Assembly: GCA_964627535.1 (NCBI GenBank)
Contig: CAZVJW010000016.1
Span: forward strand, 1 to 64,000
From: UBA1447 sp964627535
GTDB taxonomy: Bacteria > Bacillota > Clostridia > Oscillospirales > Acutalibacteraceae
Reading direction: 5' to 3'
DNA length: 64,000 bases
Shown here: positions 27,908-35,612 of the stretch, piece by piece
How the letters are laid out: the number at the start of each line of letters is the position of its first letter
Numbering within the stretch: position 1 is the first letter of the stretch
Program-made: the position numbers and the translations under genes
The notes under the pieces: model-generated
The model's database searches: none
Seen by the model: only the letters and a program-made list of their open reading frames with translations
What the model was told of the DNA's origin: nothing

Positions 27908-28138
27908 ATAGTGGATAGTGGTTAGTGGTTAGTTTTTTAGCGGACGTAAACGGAACAAAGAAACGAGTAGAAGCAAATAAAACATTTTCTTAGAATCGTT
28001 ACACTGGCCACTGATACTAATTAACGATTAAAAAGCCTCTAAAAAATCAAGCAAAATCTTTGATTTATTAGGTTTGTGCGGATTTTTTAGTTAGGTTTTT
28101 ATGAGTAATTAGTATGACCACTAATTACTATCCACTAT
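27908..28138. repeat. Imperfect inverted repeat enclosing copy C
   Basis: Bases 27908-27929 and the reverse complement of 28117-28138 match at about 20 of 22 positions (ATAGTGGATAGT--TTAGTGGT). The sequence between them includes the mobile element, so the two arms may have been one hairpin before the insertion. Confidence 0.6.
28014..28114. repeat. Miniature inverted-repeat element, copy C (101 bp)
   Basis: The left arm starts ATACTAATTAACGATTAAAA. The complement of the right arm starts ATACTAATTACTCATAAAAA, so the inverted repeats extend over roughly 35 bp with mismatches. TG lies on both sides (28012-28013 and 28115-28116), a 2-bp target duplication. The right arm is nearly the same as in copy D. 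Confidence 0.85.
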
Positions 28139-28235
28139 GAACACACATTAAAAAACTAAAAGGCAGAGAAGAACGTAGCAGTACACTACTCCTCCTCTAC
28201 CCCTGAGTTCTCAAGCTTACGCCTGCTTTAAGGCT

Positions 28236-28418
28236 TCATGCTTCCTTTTTAATTACTTGCCTGCCGTTGTAATAACCGCAAGAGGAACAAACCCTGTGTG
28301 GTCTTTTCAATTCTCCGCACTGAGAGCACTTTACGAGCTCGGGCGCGTCAAGCTTCCAAACACTTGAACGCCTTTTGTCACGCCTTGCCTTTGACACTCT
28401 TCTCTTTGGTACCGCCAT
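28236..28418 (-). CDS. rpmF: 50S ribosomal protein L32
   Basis: 60 aa ribosomal protein. It has the typical basic N terminus MAVPKRRVSKARRDKRR and a four-Cys zinc ribbon, C31-x2-C34 and C44-x2-C47. Thus this is the zinc-binding form. AAGGAGGTGCTCAC precedes the ATG. It follows the YceD-like gene by ~34 bp, the usual rpmF partner. Confidence 0.97.
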   Translation of the reverse strand: MAVPKRRVSKARRDKRRSSVWKLDAPELVKCSQCGELKRPHRVCSSCGYYNGRQVIKKEA

Positions 28419-28452
28419 GTGAGCACCTCCTTAACATGCAATAGAAACATAA

Positions 28453-28950
28453 TCACTGATTATCCAAAAGCTGCTTTAAAGCCTCTAAACGGGGATCTCC
28501 GGTTTTCGAGCAGCTGCACTGGCCGTTATTTAAGTTTACGCCGCATTTTGAACAAAGCCCTTTACAGCCGTCTTTACAAAGAATTTTTGCGGGCAATTCA
28601 AGGAATATATCCTCAATGACAAGAGGATCAAGTTCAAAACGCATTTTTTCGATAAGCATGAAATCATCATTTTCTTCGTCGTTCAGCTGAGTAACAAAAA
28701 CATGCTCGACAGGCACCACAATTTTTTTATCAAGATTACACGCGCACCGGTCGCACATTGTGCTTATTTCAACATAAGCTTTTGCTTTCAGCTTAACAAT
28801 TCCGGTGAAGTTGCCGATCAAGCCGCAAACCTTTACCGGTTTAACAAAGGGCAGTAAGCCGTGGAATTCACAGGATGAACAATTAAGTTCATAATCAAAC
28901 GCGAATTTGACATTCTCATTGTTAAAAATAGGTTCCAATTCAATAAACAT
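28453..28950 (-). CDS. YceD/DUF177 family protein
   Basis: 165 aa, cysteine-rich. CSSC near residue 26, CDRC near 70 and a C-terminal cluster CKDGCKGLCSKCGVNLNNGQC (near 123-143) resemble the C-terminal motif of YceD proteins. The family is linked to 23S rRNA accumulation and is usually co-transcribed with rpmF, as here. The upstream ribosome binding site is weak (TTGGTG). Confidence 0.85.
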   Translation of the reverse strand: MFIELEPIFNNENVKFAFDYELNCSSCEFHGLLPFVKPVKVCGLIGNFTGIVKLKAKAYVEISTMCDRCACNLDKKIVVPVEHVFVTQLNDEENDDFMLIEKMRFELDPLVIEDIFLELPAKILCKDGCKGLCSKCGVNLNNGQCSCSKTGDPRLEALKQLLDNQ

Positions 28951-29022
28951 AATTCACCAAAAATCGCGCAAAAGTAATTATATATTTATACTGACCGTTT
29001 GTCAACAAAAATTTCGGAACGG

Positions 29023-29439
29023 TCAAAGCCTTTTACAATACTCATAAATATGTTCCGGGAGTTCACTTTCATCGGCAGAAACGGTAAATGTAAAATCATT
29101 ATCCGAAAGTTTGCTCAGTTCATTAACCTTCTTCAGAAATACGGCCAGTTCATTATAATCTTTGCCGCCTATTTTTAGCGTTGCGTCAACAAAAACATCC
29201 GTAATATCATAATCGCCGGCGCAAATTCCGCACAAGAAACCAAAAAACGCCTCATAGCCCTTAATTCCAAAGTGGTCCGTATCGATAAGCCTCGCCCTGT
29301 AATTGACATCATGAGTAAGTTTGGTTTCTTTTTCTATACAAACTACATTGCCTTTCGAATTTTCAACCGCCTCGTTTACCAGCGTAATTAAGTGCTTTGT
29401 TTTACCCGATCCCTTGTTGCCGATTATCAATGAAATCAT
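29023..29439 (-). CDS. Small P-loop nucleotide-binding protein
   Basis: 138 aa of unknown function. The P-loop GNKGSGKT is at residues 7-14, and a possible Walker B-like stretch is VFVDATL near 90. The strand-helix pattern (VVCIEKETKLTHDVN, FTFTVSADESELP) suggests a compact NTPase fold similar to thymidine-kinase-like proteins. GGAGGAG precedes the ATG. It lies between pgi and the yceD-rpmF pair, all on the minus strand. Confidence 0.6.
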   Translation of the reverse strand: MISLIIGNKGSGKTKHLITLVNEAVENSKGNVVCIEKETKLTHDVNYRARLIDTDHFGIKGYEAFFGFLCGICAGDYDITDVFVDATLKIGGKDYNELAVFLKKVNELSKLSDNDFTFTVSADESELPEHIYEYCKRL

Positions 29440-29467
29440 AATAATCTCCTCCTGTATGTTAATTTGT

Positions 29468-30808
29468 TTATATTACATTGTTTGCTTCAAGTTTTATGCG
29501 TAAATCTTCATAACCTTCTTTACCCAAGAGCGCAAACATATTGCGTTTGTAGCTTTCTACTCCAGGTTGGTCAAATGGGTTAACACCAAGCAGATAGCCG
29601 GAAATACCGCAGGCTTTTTCAAAGAAATAGAGAAGCCAGCCAAGGTTGTACTCATCCATTTTCCGCAGCCGCAGGATTATGTTGGGCACACCTCCGTCCA
29701 CATGGGCGAGCACGGTGCCTTTAAAAGCTTTTTGATTGACATATGACAGCGTCTTGCCGGCAAGAAAGTTCAGCCCGTCAGCATTTTCCGATTCGGCATT
29801 GATGGTAATGTCTTCTTTTGGTTCTTCGAAAAAAACAGCTGTTTCAAATAGAATCCGCTCGCCTTCTTGAATATATTGCCCCATTGAATGCAAGTCGGTT
29901 GAGAAAATTGCCGAAGAAGGGAAAATCCCTTTGCCGTCTTTCCCTTCGCTTTCGCCGAAAAGCTGCTTGAACCATTCGCACATCATCGCAAACTCCGGTT
30001 CAAAGCTGGTTATTATTTCAATCTTCTTTCCGCTTCTGTATAAAAGATTACGGATAGCAGCGTATCTGTAGCAAACATTCTCTGACAAATCAGGTTTTGA
30101 ATATGCCAGCCTTGCCTCGGCAGCGCCTTTCATAAGGGCATCTATATCGATGCCTGAAACGGCAATCGGAAGCAGGCCGACAGCTGTCAATACAGAATAT
30201 CTGCCGCCGATATCGTCGGGGACAACAAAAGTTTCAAAGTTTTCTTTTGCGGCCAGTTCCTTTAAGTTTCCTTCATCATTATCCGTTGTGACAAAGATTC
30301 GTTTACCGGCTTTCTTCTTACCGTATTTTTTCACAAGAAGCTCCCTGAAAACTCTGAAAGCAACGGCGGGCTCTGTTGTTGTGCCTGATTTTGATATAAC
30401 ATTGATCGAAAAATCTCTGCCTTTGCATATTTTGATAAGATCAGCGAGAACAGATCCGCTGATAGAATTGCCCGCAAAAAAGATATCCGGAGTTTTTTTC
30501 TTTAACAAGTTGTAGTTTTGAGATTTTATAAACTCAATTACCGCCCGCGCGCCTAAATAAGAACCGCCAATACCGATAACAATCAGAACATCCGAGTTCT
30601 TTTTGATACGTTCGGCGGCAGCTTTTATTGCGGAAAACTCCGCTTTATCATAATTGACAGGAAGGTCTATCCACCCCAAAAAGTCCTTGCCGGCGCCGGT
30701 GCCGAAGTGCAGCATATTGTGCGCTGCGATAACTTCCGGTTCGATAGCCTTCAATGCACCGGGTGAGGCAAAATCACCCGTATAGCTTTCAACTAAACCA
30801 ATCGCCAC
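29468..30808 (-). CDS. pgi: Glucose-6-phosphate isomerase
   Basis: 446 aa, the shorter bacterial form of this glycolytic enzyme. Typical segments are GIGGSYLGARA (near 80), SKSGTTTEPAVAFR (near 140), GGRYSVLTAVGLLP and the C-terminal PFDQPGVESYK. The start is GTG with CGGAGG upstream. A good sigma-A promoter precedes it (30850-30878), divergent from mtaB. Confidence 0.97.
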   Translation of the reverse strand: MAIGLVESYTGDFASPGALKAIEPEVIAAHNMLHFGTGAGKDFLGWIDLPVNYDKAEFSAIKAAAERIKKNSDVLIVIGIGGSYLGARAVIEFIKSQNYNLLKKKTPDIFFAGNSISGSVLADLIKICKGRDFSINVISKSGTTTEPAVAFRVFRELLVKKYGKKKAGKRIFVTTDNDEGNLKELAAKENFETFVVPDDIGGRYSVLTAVGLLPIAVSGIDIDALMKGAAEARLAYSKPDLSENVCYRYAAIRNLLYRSGKKIEIITSFEPEFAMMCEWFKQLFGESEGKDGKGIFPSSAIFSTDLHSMGQYIQEGERILFETAVFFEEPKEDITINAESENADGLNFLAGKTLSYVNQKAFKGTVLAHVDGGVPNIILRLRKMDEYNLGWLLYFFEKACGISGYLLGVNPFDQPGVESYKRNMFALLGKEGYEDLRIKLEANNVI

Positions 30809-30849
30809 TATAAATTCCTCCGAAATAAAAAATTCATTGTTGTGTTTCT

Positions 30850-30878
30850 ATTGTAAACTATCGAAAAGCTTATTTCAA
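30850..30878 (-). promoter_or_regulatory. pgi promoter
   Basis: On the minus strand, TTGAAA (30873-30878), a 17-nt spacer and TACAAT (30850-30855) lie 42 bp before the GTG start. Confidence 0.75.
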
Positions 30879-30988
30879 GTGAACAGACCGTTTTTTAATA
30901 AAATAAACACAATTTATTTAATTGTTCAGTTAAACTTGTAAAAATCCGCTTCGGCTTTTACCCGAACTCTCCTGCTGGTAAATTATGA

Positions 30989-31017
30989 TTGAACAACGCA
31001 GGCTTTTAAGATATAAT
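30989..31017 (+). promoter_or_regulatory. mtaB promoter
   Basis: TTGAAC (30989-30994), a 17-nt spacer and TATAAT (31012-31017) lie about 29 bp before the ATG. Confidence 0.8.
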
Positions 31018-31045
31018 TTCAATTATTAAACAGAAGGGCTTGTAT

Positions 31046-32341
31046 ATGAAAGTTGCGTTTTACACCTTGGGCTGCAAGGTAAATCAATATGACACACAGG
31101 CTGTTACCGAAAGCTTCACGTCGAAGGGGTATGAAACAGTCGGATATTATATGGATGCTGATGTATATATCGTAAATTCATGCACGGTTACCGCCGAGAG
31201 CGACAGAAAAACACGGCAGGCTGTGCGCAGATTTAAGAAATATCATCCCGATTCGGTTGTGGTACTTACAGGCTGTATGCCGCAGGCGTTTCCAAACACG
31301 GCAGATGAGCTGCCGGAGGCTGATATTGTGCTTGGAAACCGTGACTATGATGAGTTGTTCCGCCTTCTTGAACAGTACTTTTCCTGCGGAAACAGACAGG
31401 TGCAAATCACCGAGCACATCAAGGGCGCCACATATAAAGGTATCAGCTTGACGGGAGCCGGCATAACCGGTTTTAGGGAACGCACAAGAGCCGCGGTAAA
31501 AATAGAAGACGGCTGCGACCGTTTCTGTTCCTATTGTATTATCCCTTATGCCCGCGGAAGAGTCCGTTCGAAACAGCTTGACGAGCTTCACGGCGAACTT
31601 GAAAGCCTTGAAAAGGCAGGATTTGCCGAGGTTGTTCTTGTCGGCATCAATCTTTCAGCTTACGGGAGCGATATCGGCAGCACACTTTGCGATGCCGTTG
31701 AGCTGGCCTGTTCGTTCGAGGGAATTAAAAGAGTTCGGCTTGGCTCTTTGGAGCCCGACAGAATAACGGCCGGTATGATTGAACAGTTAAGCAGGCAAGC
31801 AAAACTATGCCCGCAATTTCATATATCGCTGCAAAGCGGGTGTGACGAAACGCTGCACACGATGAACAGGCATTATACCGCAAAAGATTATGAAGCTCTT
31901 TGCATAAAACTGCGCTCAACTTTTAAGGACTGCACACTGACCACAGACGTGATGGTGGGCTTCCCGACGGAAAGCGAGGATGAATTTTACGAATCGCTGG
32001 AATTTGTCAAAAAAATCAAATTTGAGAAAGTGCATGTGTTCCCCTATTCTCCCCGCTCCGGCACAAAAGCAGCCGATATGAAACCGCAAATTGCCAAAGT
32101 GCAAAAAGAAAAGCGCAGCCGCGAAATGATTGCAGCTGCGCAGGAAATACGAAATAAATTCTTAACGAGCCAAATCGGCTTAACGGTTGAGGTTTTAGTT
32201 GAAGGGAACATTGATATCGGTATTGCACAGGGTTATACACCGAATTATACGCCCGTGAAGGTTAAAAGTGCCGATATCCCTGCGGGTACTGTTTGCAGGG
32301 TGAAGATAACAGACGTTGAGGATGATTATTGTGTTGGGTAA
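31046..32341 (+). CDS. mtaB: tRNA t6A37 methylthiotransferase MtaB
   Basis: 431 aa radical SAM enzyme that converts t6A37 of tRNA to ms2t6A37. The N-terminal UPF0004 domain has VAFYTLGCKVNQYDTQ with the first cluster-ligating Cys, and later Cys in VNSCTVT and TGCMPQ. The radical SAM motif is CDRFCSYCIIPYARGR (near 150). A C-terminal TRAM domain is present (about 370-430). A TTG two codons upstream is possible, but AGAAGGG sits 8 bases before the ATG at 31046. LGCKVNQYD separates it from MiaB and RimO. Confidence 0.93.
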   Translation: MKVAFYTLGCKVNQYDTQAVTESFTSKGYETVGYYMDADVYIVNSCTVTAESDRKTRQAVRRFKKYHPDSVVVLTGCMPQAFPNTADELPEADIVLGNRDYDELFRLLEQYFSCGNRQVQITEHIKGATYKGISLTGAGITGFRERTRAAVKIEDGCDRFCSYCIIPYARGRVRSKQLDELHGELESLEKAGFAEVVLVGINLSAYGSDIGSTLCDAVELACSFEGIKRVRLGSLEPDRITAGMIEQLSRQAKLCPQFHISLQSGCDETLHTMNRHYTAKDYEALCIKLRSTFKDCTLTTDVMVGFPTESEDEFYESLEFVKKIKFEKVHVFPYSPRSGTKAADMKPQIAKVQKEKRSREMIAAAQEIRNKFLTSQIGLTVEVLVEGNIDIGIAQGYTPNYTPVKVKSADIPAGTVCRVKITDVEDDYCVG

Positions 32342-32413
32342 ATTTATGTCATTAATAATGTGATGTAAATAATGTATCGGGAAGCCCTTACATAGGCATA
32401 TGGAGGAGATGTT

Positions 32414-32875
32414 ATGCCACTTGAAATCAAACTTGCTTACCAAGATATTGATAAAGTCAAATTACTCTTCGGAGAGTATACATCCATGTTAGGGTTCGAT
32501 TTAAGGTTCCAGCATTACGATGAGGAACTTCAAAAGCTTCCTGCTGACTATGCATTACCCCGCGGCAGACTCTACATTGCTAATTATGACAACCAACTGG
32601 CCGGATGCATTGCTCTTCGCCCATTTGACAATAATTGCTGCGAAATGAAGCGCTTATTTGTTCGACCGGAGTTCAGAGGAAAAAGGATTGGGAAAGCTTT
32701 AGTGGAACAAGTCATCTCTGATGCAAAAGAAACGAAATATCAAGCTATGCTTTTAGACACTTTAACCTCACTTGCAGCCTCTGTTGCGCTTTATAAACGC
32801 CTTGGTTTCTACGAAATTGAGCCTTACCGTTTCAATCCTTTGCCTAATGCCTTATTTTTGCGATTAGCACTTTAA
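32414..32875 (+). CDS. GNAT family N-acetyltransferase
   Basis: 153 aa acetyl-CoA-dependent acetyltransferase. Motif A is MKRLFVRPEFRGKRIGKALVEQVI, with the R-G-K-R-I-G cofactor loop near residue 96. The C-terminal ALYKRLGFYEIEPYRFNP is typical of GNATs. GGAGGAG precedes the ATG. Its stop overlaps the stop of the convergent RACo-like gene (shared TTAA). The substrate is unknown. Confidence 0.88.
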   Translation: MPLEIKLAYQDIDKVKLLFGEYTSMLGFDLRFQHYDEELQKLPADYALPRGRLYIANYDNQLAGCIALRPFDNNCCEMKRLFVRPEFRGKRIGKALVEQVISDAKETKYQAMLLDTLTSLAASVALYKRLGFYEIEPYRFNPLPNALFLRLAL

Positions 32876-34365
32876 AACATCATGTGTTCAATGTATCTTT
32901 CGGAGAATTCCGCGCTGTTTGCAAGGTCCACATAATCGGTGCTTGCCGCTATTGTTTCGGCAAGCGCCATTTTATCCGGAAAAGCGGCGCATAATATTCC
33001 GCCCGCCAGGCTGCTGTTGCCGACAGCGGCTGTTTTTTTGCGGAGTTCCGCCGGGAACAAGCCGATTAAAGCCGCGTTGCCGGGGTTGATAAAGCTGCCG
33101 AAGCCGCCGCTTATCAGCACGCGGTCAATGTCGCCGGCTGTCAGCCCCGCGGACAGTATCAGCATATCTATTGCCGCTGCTATCGCCGCCTTAGCAAGCT
33201 GCAGTTCCCTGATATCCTCCGCGTAAACGGTAACTTCCTCGCATACATCAAAGCTTTTGCCCGTCATCAAATATCCGGTATCATCAATAATATTGTTCTT
33301 GAGTAACTCCGCAACAATATCAATGAGCCCCGAACCGCAAATGCCGACGGGGACCGCATTGCCGATTGTTTTCACCCGCCCGTTGCCGTTGACAAGTTCA
33401 TATGAGCAGATTGCGCCCGGTGTGGCGCCCATCCCCTGCTTGATACTGGCACCCTCAAAGGCCGGGCCGGCCGCCGCGGAGGATGCAAGGATGCGTCTGC
33501 CGTTAAAAAGAGCAACTTCGGCGTTTGTGCCCAAATCAATTAAGAGTGCATATTGATCGGTATCCTCAAATTCGCTGACAATGCCGGCTGTCAGGTCGGC
33601 GCCGGCAAAGCTTGCGATACACGGCAGAGAGTAAACGGGAACATCCAGCCCCAAACCCAGCGCCAAGCCGTTTTCTGTTTGGCTTGCGAGGAAGTTCGCG
33701 GTATAAGGGAAAAAACCCAATCCGGTACAATCCCTGCCGAAAAAAAGGTGCAGCATTGCCGTATTGCCACAAACGGTTATATCTTCGATTTTGTCAATAT
33801 TGTTCGCTGACAGCAAGTTTTTGAGCATACCGTTTATCTGCCGTGTCACGACGGTATGGAGTTCTTCCAGCCCGCCGTTGGCTACATATTTTACACGGGC
33901 GATAACATCCGCGCCGAATGCCGCCTGTTTATTTTTTTCGCCTGTTGTTCCGATGACGGAAGCATTTTCGTCAATCAGTGCGGCAACGAGGGTAGTCGTG
34001 CCGATATCAATAACAACCCTTACCATGCCTGCTGATTTTGACGAGCTTTCCGTTGCCGATGATGACTTTAAGACTTCCATTCTCCCGTTTGACAGAATTT
34101 CAACCGAAGTGTCCGCCTGCAGCTTAACATCGCAGGCAAGCCTGATACCCAGCTTGATTTCGTCCGGTGTAAGCACTGAAATCTCTTTTCCCGAGGGTTC
34201 CGGACATGAGCTGACGATTCTTACCTTGCACTTGTAACATCTGCCGTTGCCGCCGCAGAATGAGTTGATATCATAACCAAGACCCGTCAGAATTTCAAGG
34301 AGATTATCCCCTTTAAAAAAGTCAACTGTTTCGATGCTGTTATCTGCTTTGATTTTCAGGTGCAT
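32872..34365 (-). CDS. RACo-like ASKHA ATPase with 2Fe-2S ferredoxin domain (DUF4445)
   Basis: 497 aa. Such proteins (RACo, RamA-type) reductively reactivate corrinoid proteins of methyltransferase systems. The N-terminal 2Fe-2S domain has CGGNGRCYKCKV (near 37-48) and a fourth Cys in RLACDV. The ASKHA fold follows, with VVIDIGTTTLVAALID (near 115) and LLIDLGTNAEVAL. The start at 34365 is preferred: GGGGGT lies 6 bases upstream, and the longer frame would overlap tmcAL. It lies 24 bp after tmcAL. No corrinoid protein gene is adjacent. Confidence 0.82.
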   Translation of the reverse strand: MHLKIKADNSIETVDFFKGDNLLEILTGLGYDINSFCGGNGRCYKCKVRIVSSCPEPSGKEISVLTPDEIKLGIRLACDVKLQADTSVEILSNGRMEVLKSSSATESSSKSAGMVRVVIDIGTTTLVAALIDENASVIGTTGEKNKQAAFGADVIARVKYVANGGLEELHTVVTRQINGMLKNLLSANNIDKIEDITVCGNTAMLHLFFGRDCTGLGFFPYTANFLASQTENGLALGLGLDVPVYSLPCIASFAGADLTAGIVSEFEDTDQYALLIDLGTNAEVALFNGRRILASSAAAGPAFEGASIKQGMGATPGAICSYELVNGNGRVKTIGNAVPVGICGSGLIDIVAELLKNNIIDDTGYLMTGKSFDVCEEVTVYAEDIRELQLAKAAIAAAIDMLILSAGLTAGDIDRVLISGGFGSFINPGNAALIGLFPAELRKKTAAVGNSSLAGGILCAAFPDKMALAETIAASTDYVDLANSAEFSERYIEHMMF

Positions 34366-34388
34366 ACTGACCCCCATATGATGATGAT

Positions 34389-35585
34389 TTATATCCCCAA
34401 AACAACATTCGATATCTGTTCCATACCGCACGGCAGCGGTTCAGGCAGCGACAATGCGAAAATATCCGCAGCTCTGCATTCAATTTCAAAAATATGCTTT
34501 GCTCTTTCATCAAGCACCTTTACATCCGCCGCCTTCATAATAACCGGCAATGAGGCGGTTTTTCCGGCTGTACGTAAAAGTTCCCTGCCTTTCAGACTAA
34601 CACCGAGTATCCTGATATACGGCGGGAGGTTTTTGCTGTCTTCAGCCTTGATGCCAAGAAAAGAGTGCAGAACAATCCGGCGGATTCTCGCGTGCGAATA
34701 CCTTTTTGTTTTTGCAAGTGAAAAAAGTTCTTCCAAAGATGACGATTTTTTAACTGCATCAAAAATGCGGTTTTCAATACCCTCGGAAATATCGGGAGCA
34801 TTCGCGATATCATCAGATGACATACACCGCAAGGCACATAAAACGGCCGTCTCTAACTTAGTGTAATCAGCGGGTGCTCGTTTCATATTAATTTCATCCG
34901 CCAAAATATCGAAGGTGGCTTTCGGTAAATATTGTTTAAAACCGCTCCCGCTCAAAAGACTGTTTCTGATTTGTGAAGCCGAAGCGAAACCGCCTTCCGT
35001 GCCCATTTCATCGTGCCCGGAGCCGAGGCGTTTGACCGCAAAAGGTTTCATCGTTGCACCGAGCACGTTCACAGCGCGGATATATTCGACGGCGAGGGTA
35101 TCGTTCGGCCGTTTAAGGATATCGGCAACCAAATCCCCGAAAAGCTCTCTAACCGCCGTTTCTCTTGCCGAAGCAAAGCAGCTCCCTTCTTTCAGCAGGG
35201 ATTTCATTAATTCGTTGTTCACTTGTTTTGAGTCAACGGCCGAGGCGGCGCTTTTTAAAAGTGTGAGGTTTCCGCTCTCGCTGCCGAAACTTAACAGTTC
35301 AACAAAACCAAGGGCGTTGAGCAAGCTCACCGCTCCGGATGCGAAAGTATTGGCATTGGCGGTTGCCCACGGCAGGGGCAGTTCAATAACCAAATCAACA
35401 CCGTTTTCAATCGCCATTTTTGCCCTCGCCTGTTTTGACGCTATGCCCGTCTCGCCGCGCTGAACGAAATTGCCGCTCATTACCGCTACCGTATGCGTTA
35501 CCCCCGCCTGCCTTGTCTGTTCAAGCTGATAGGCGTGGCCAAGATGGAACGGATTGTATTCAGCGACAATTCCTGCAGTCAGCAT
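34389..35585 (-). CDS. tmcAL: tRNA(Met) cytidine acetate ligase TmcAL
   Basis: 398 aa. The enzyme acetylates C34 of elongator tRNA(Met) using ATP and acetate. The nucleotidyltransferase N terminus GIVAEYNPFHLGHAYQL contains the HxGH motif (HLGH), and VMSGNFVQRGE and ELPLPWATANA are family hallmarks. A helical tRNA-binding C-terminal half follows. Length and motifs match the family. Confidence 0.93.
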   Translation of the reverse strand: MLTAGIVAEYNPFHLGHAYQLEQTRQAGVTHTVAVMSGNFVQRGETGIASKQARAKMAIENGVDLVIELPLPWATANANTFASGAVSLLNALGFVELLSFGSESGNLTLLKSAASAVDSKQVNNELMKSLLKEGSCFASARETAVRELFGDLVADILKRPNDTLAVEYIRAVNVLGATMKPFAVKRLGSGHDEMGTEGGFASASQIRNSLLSGSGFKQYLPKATFDILADEINMKRAPADYTKLETAVLCALRCMSSDDIANAPDISEGIENRIFDAVKKSSSLEELFSLAKTKRYSHARIRRIVLHSFLGIKAEDSKNLPPYIRILGVSLKGRELLRTAGKTASLPVIMKAADVKVLDERAKHIFEIECRAADIFALSLPEPLPCGMEQISNVVLGI

Positions 35586-35612
35586 AATTTTACCTTTCCG
35601 GAATTTTTCAAT

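Larger units (their letters stand above)
27887..28235. other. Intergenic region between the DUF512 gene and rpmF
   Basis: This 349-bp stretch holds no gene. At 27906-27933 it has a 7-bp-period run (GGATAGT GGATAGT GGTTAGT GGTTAGT). Repeat copy C lies at 28014-28114. At 28117-28138 there is an inverted, near-matching copy of the 7-bp-period run. The remainder (28140-28235) shows no clear signal. Confidence 0.7.

Noticed and set aside
32872..32875. Functional meaning of the overlapping stops of the GNAT and RACo-like genes
   Set aside because: A shared TTAA between convergent genes is a common result of compact packing and gives no further clue.
34366..34431. Longer start for the RACo-like protein
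   Set aside because: It would overlap the end of tmcAL, while GGGGGT is correctly spaced before the ATG at 34365.
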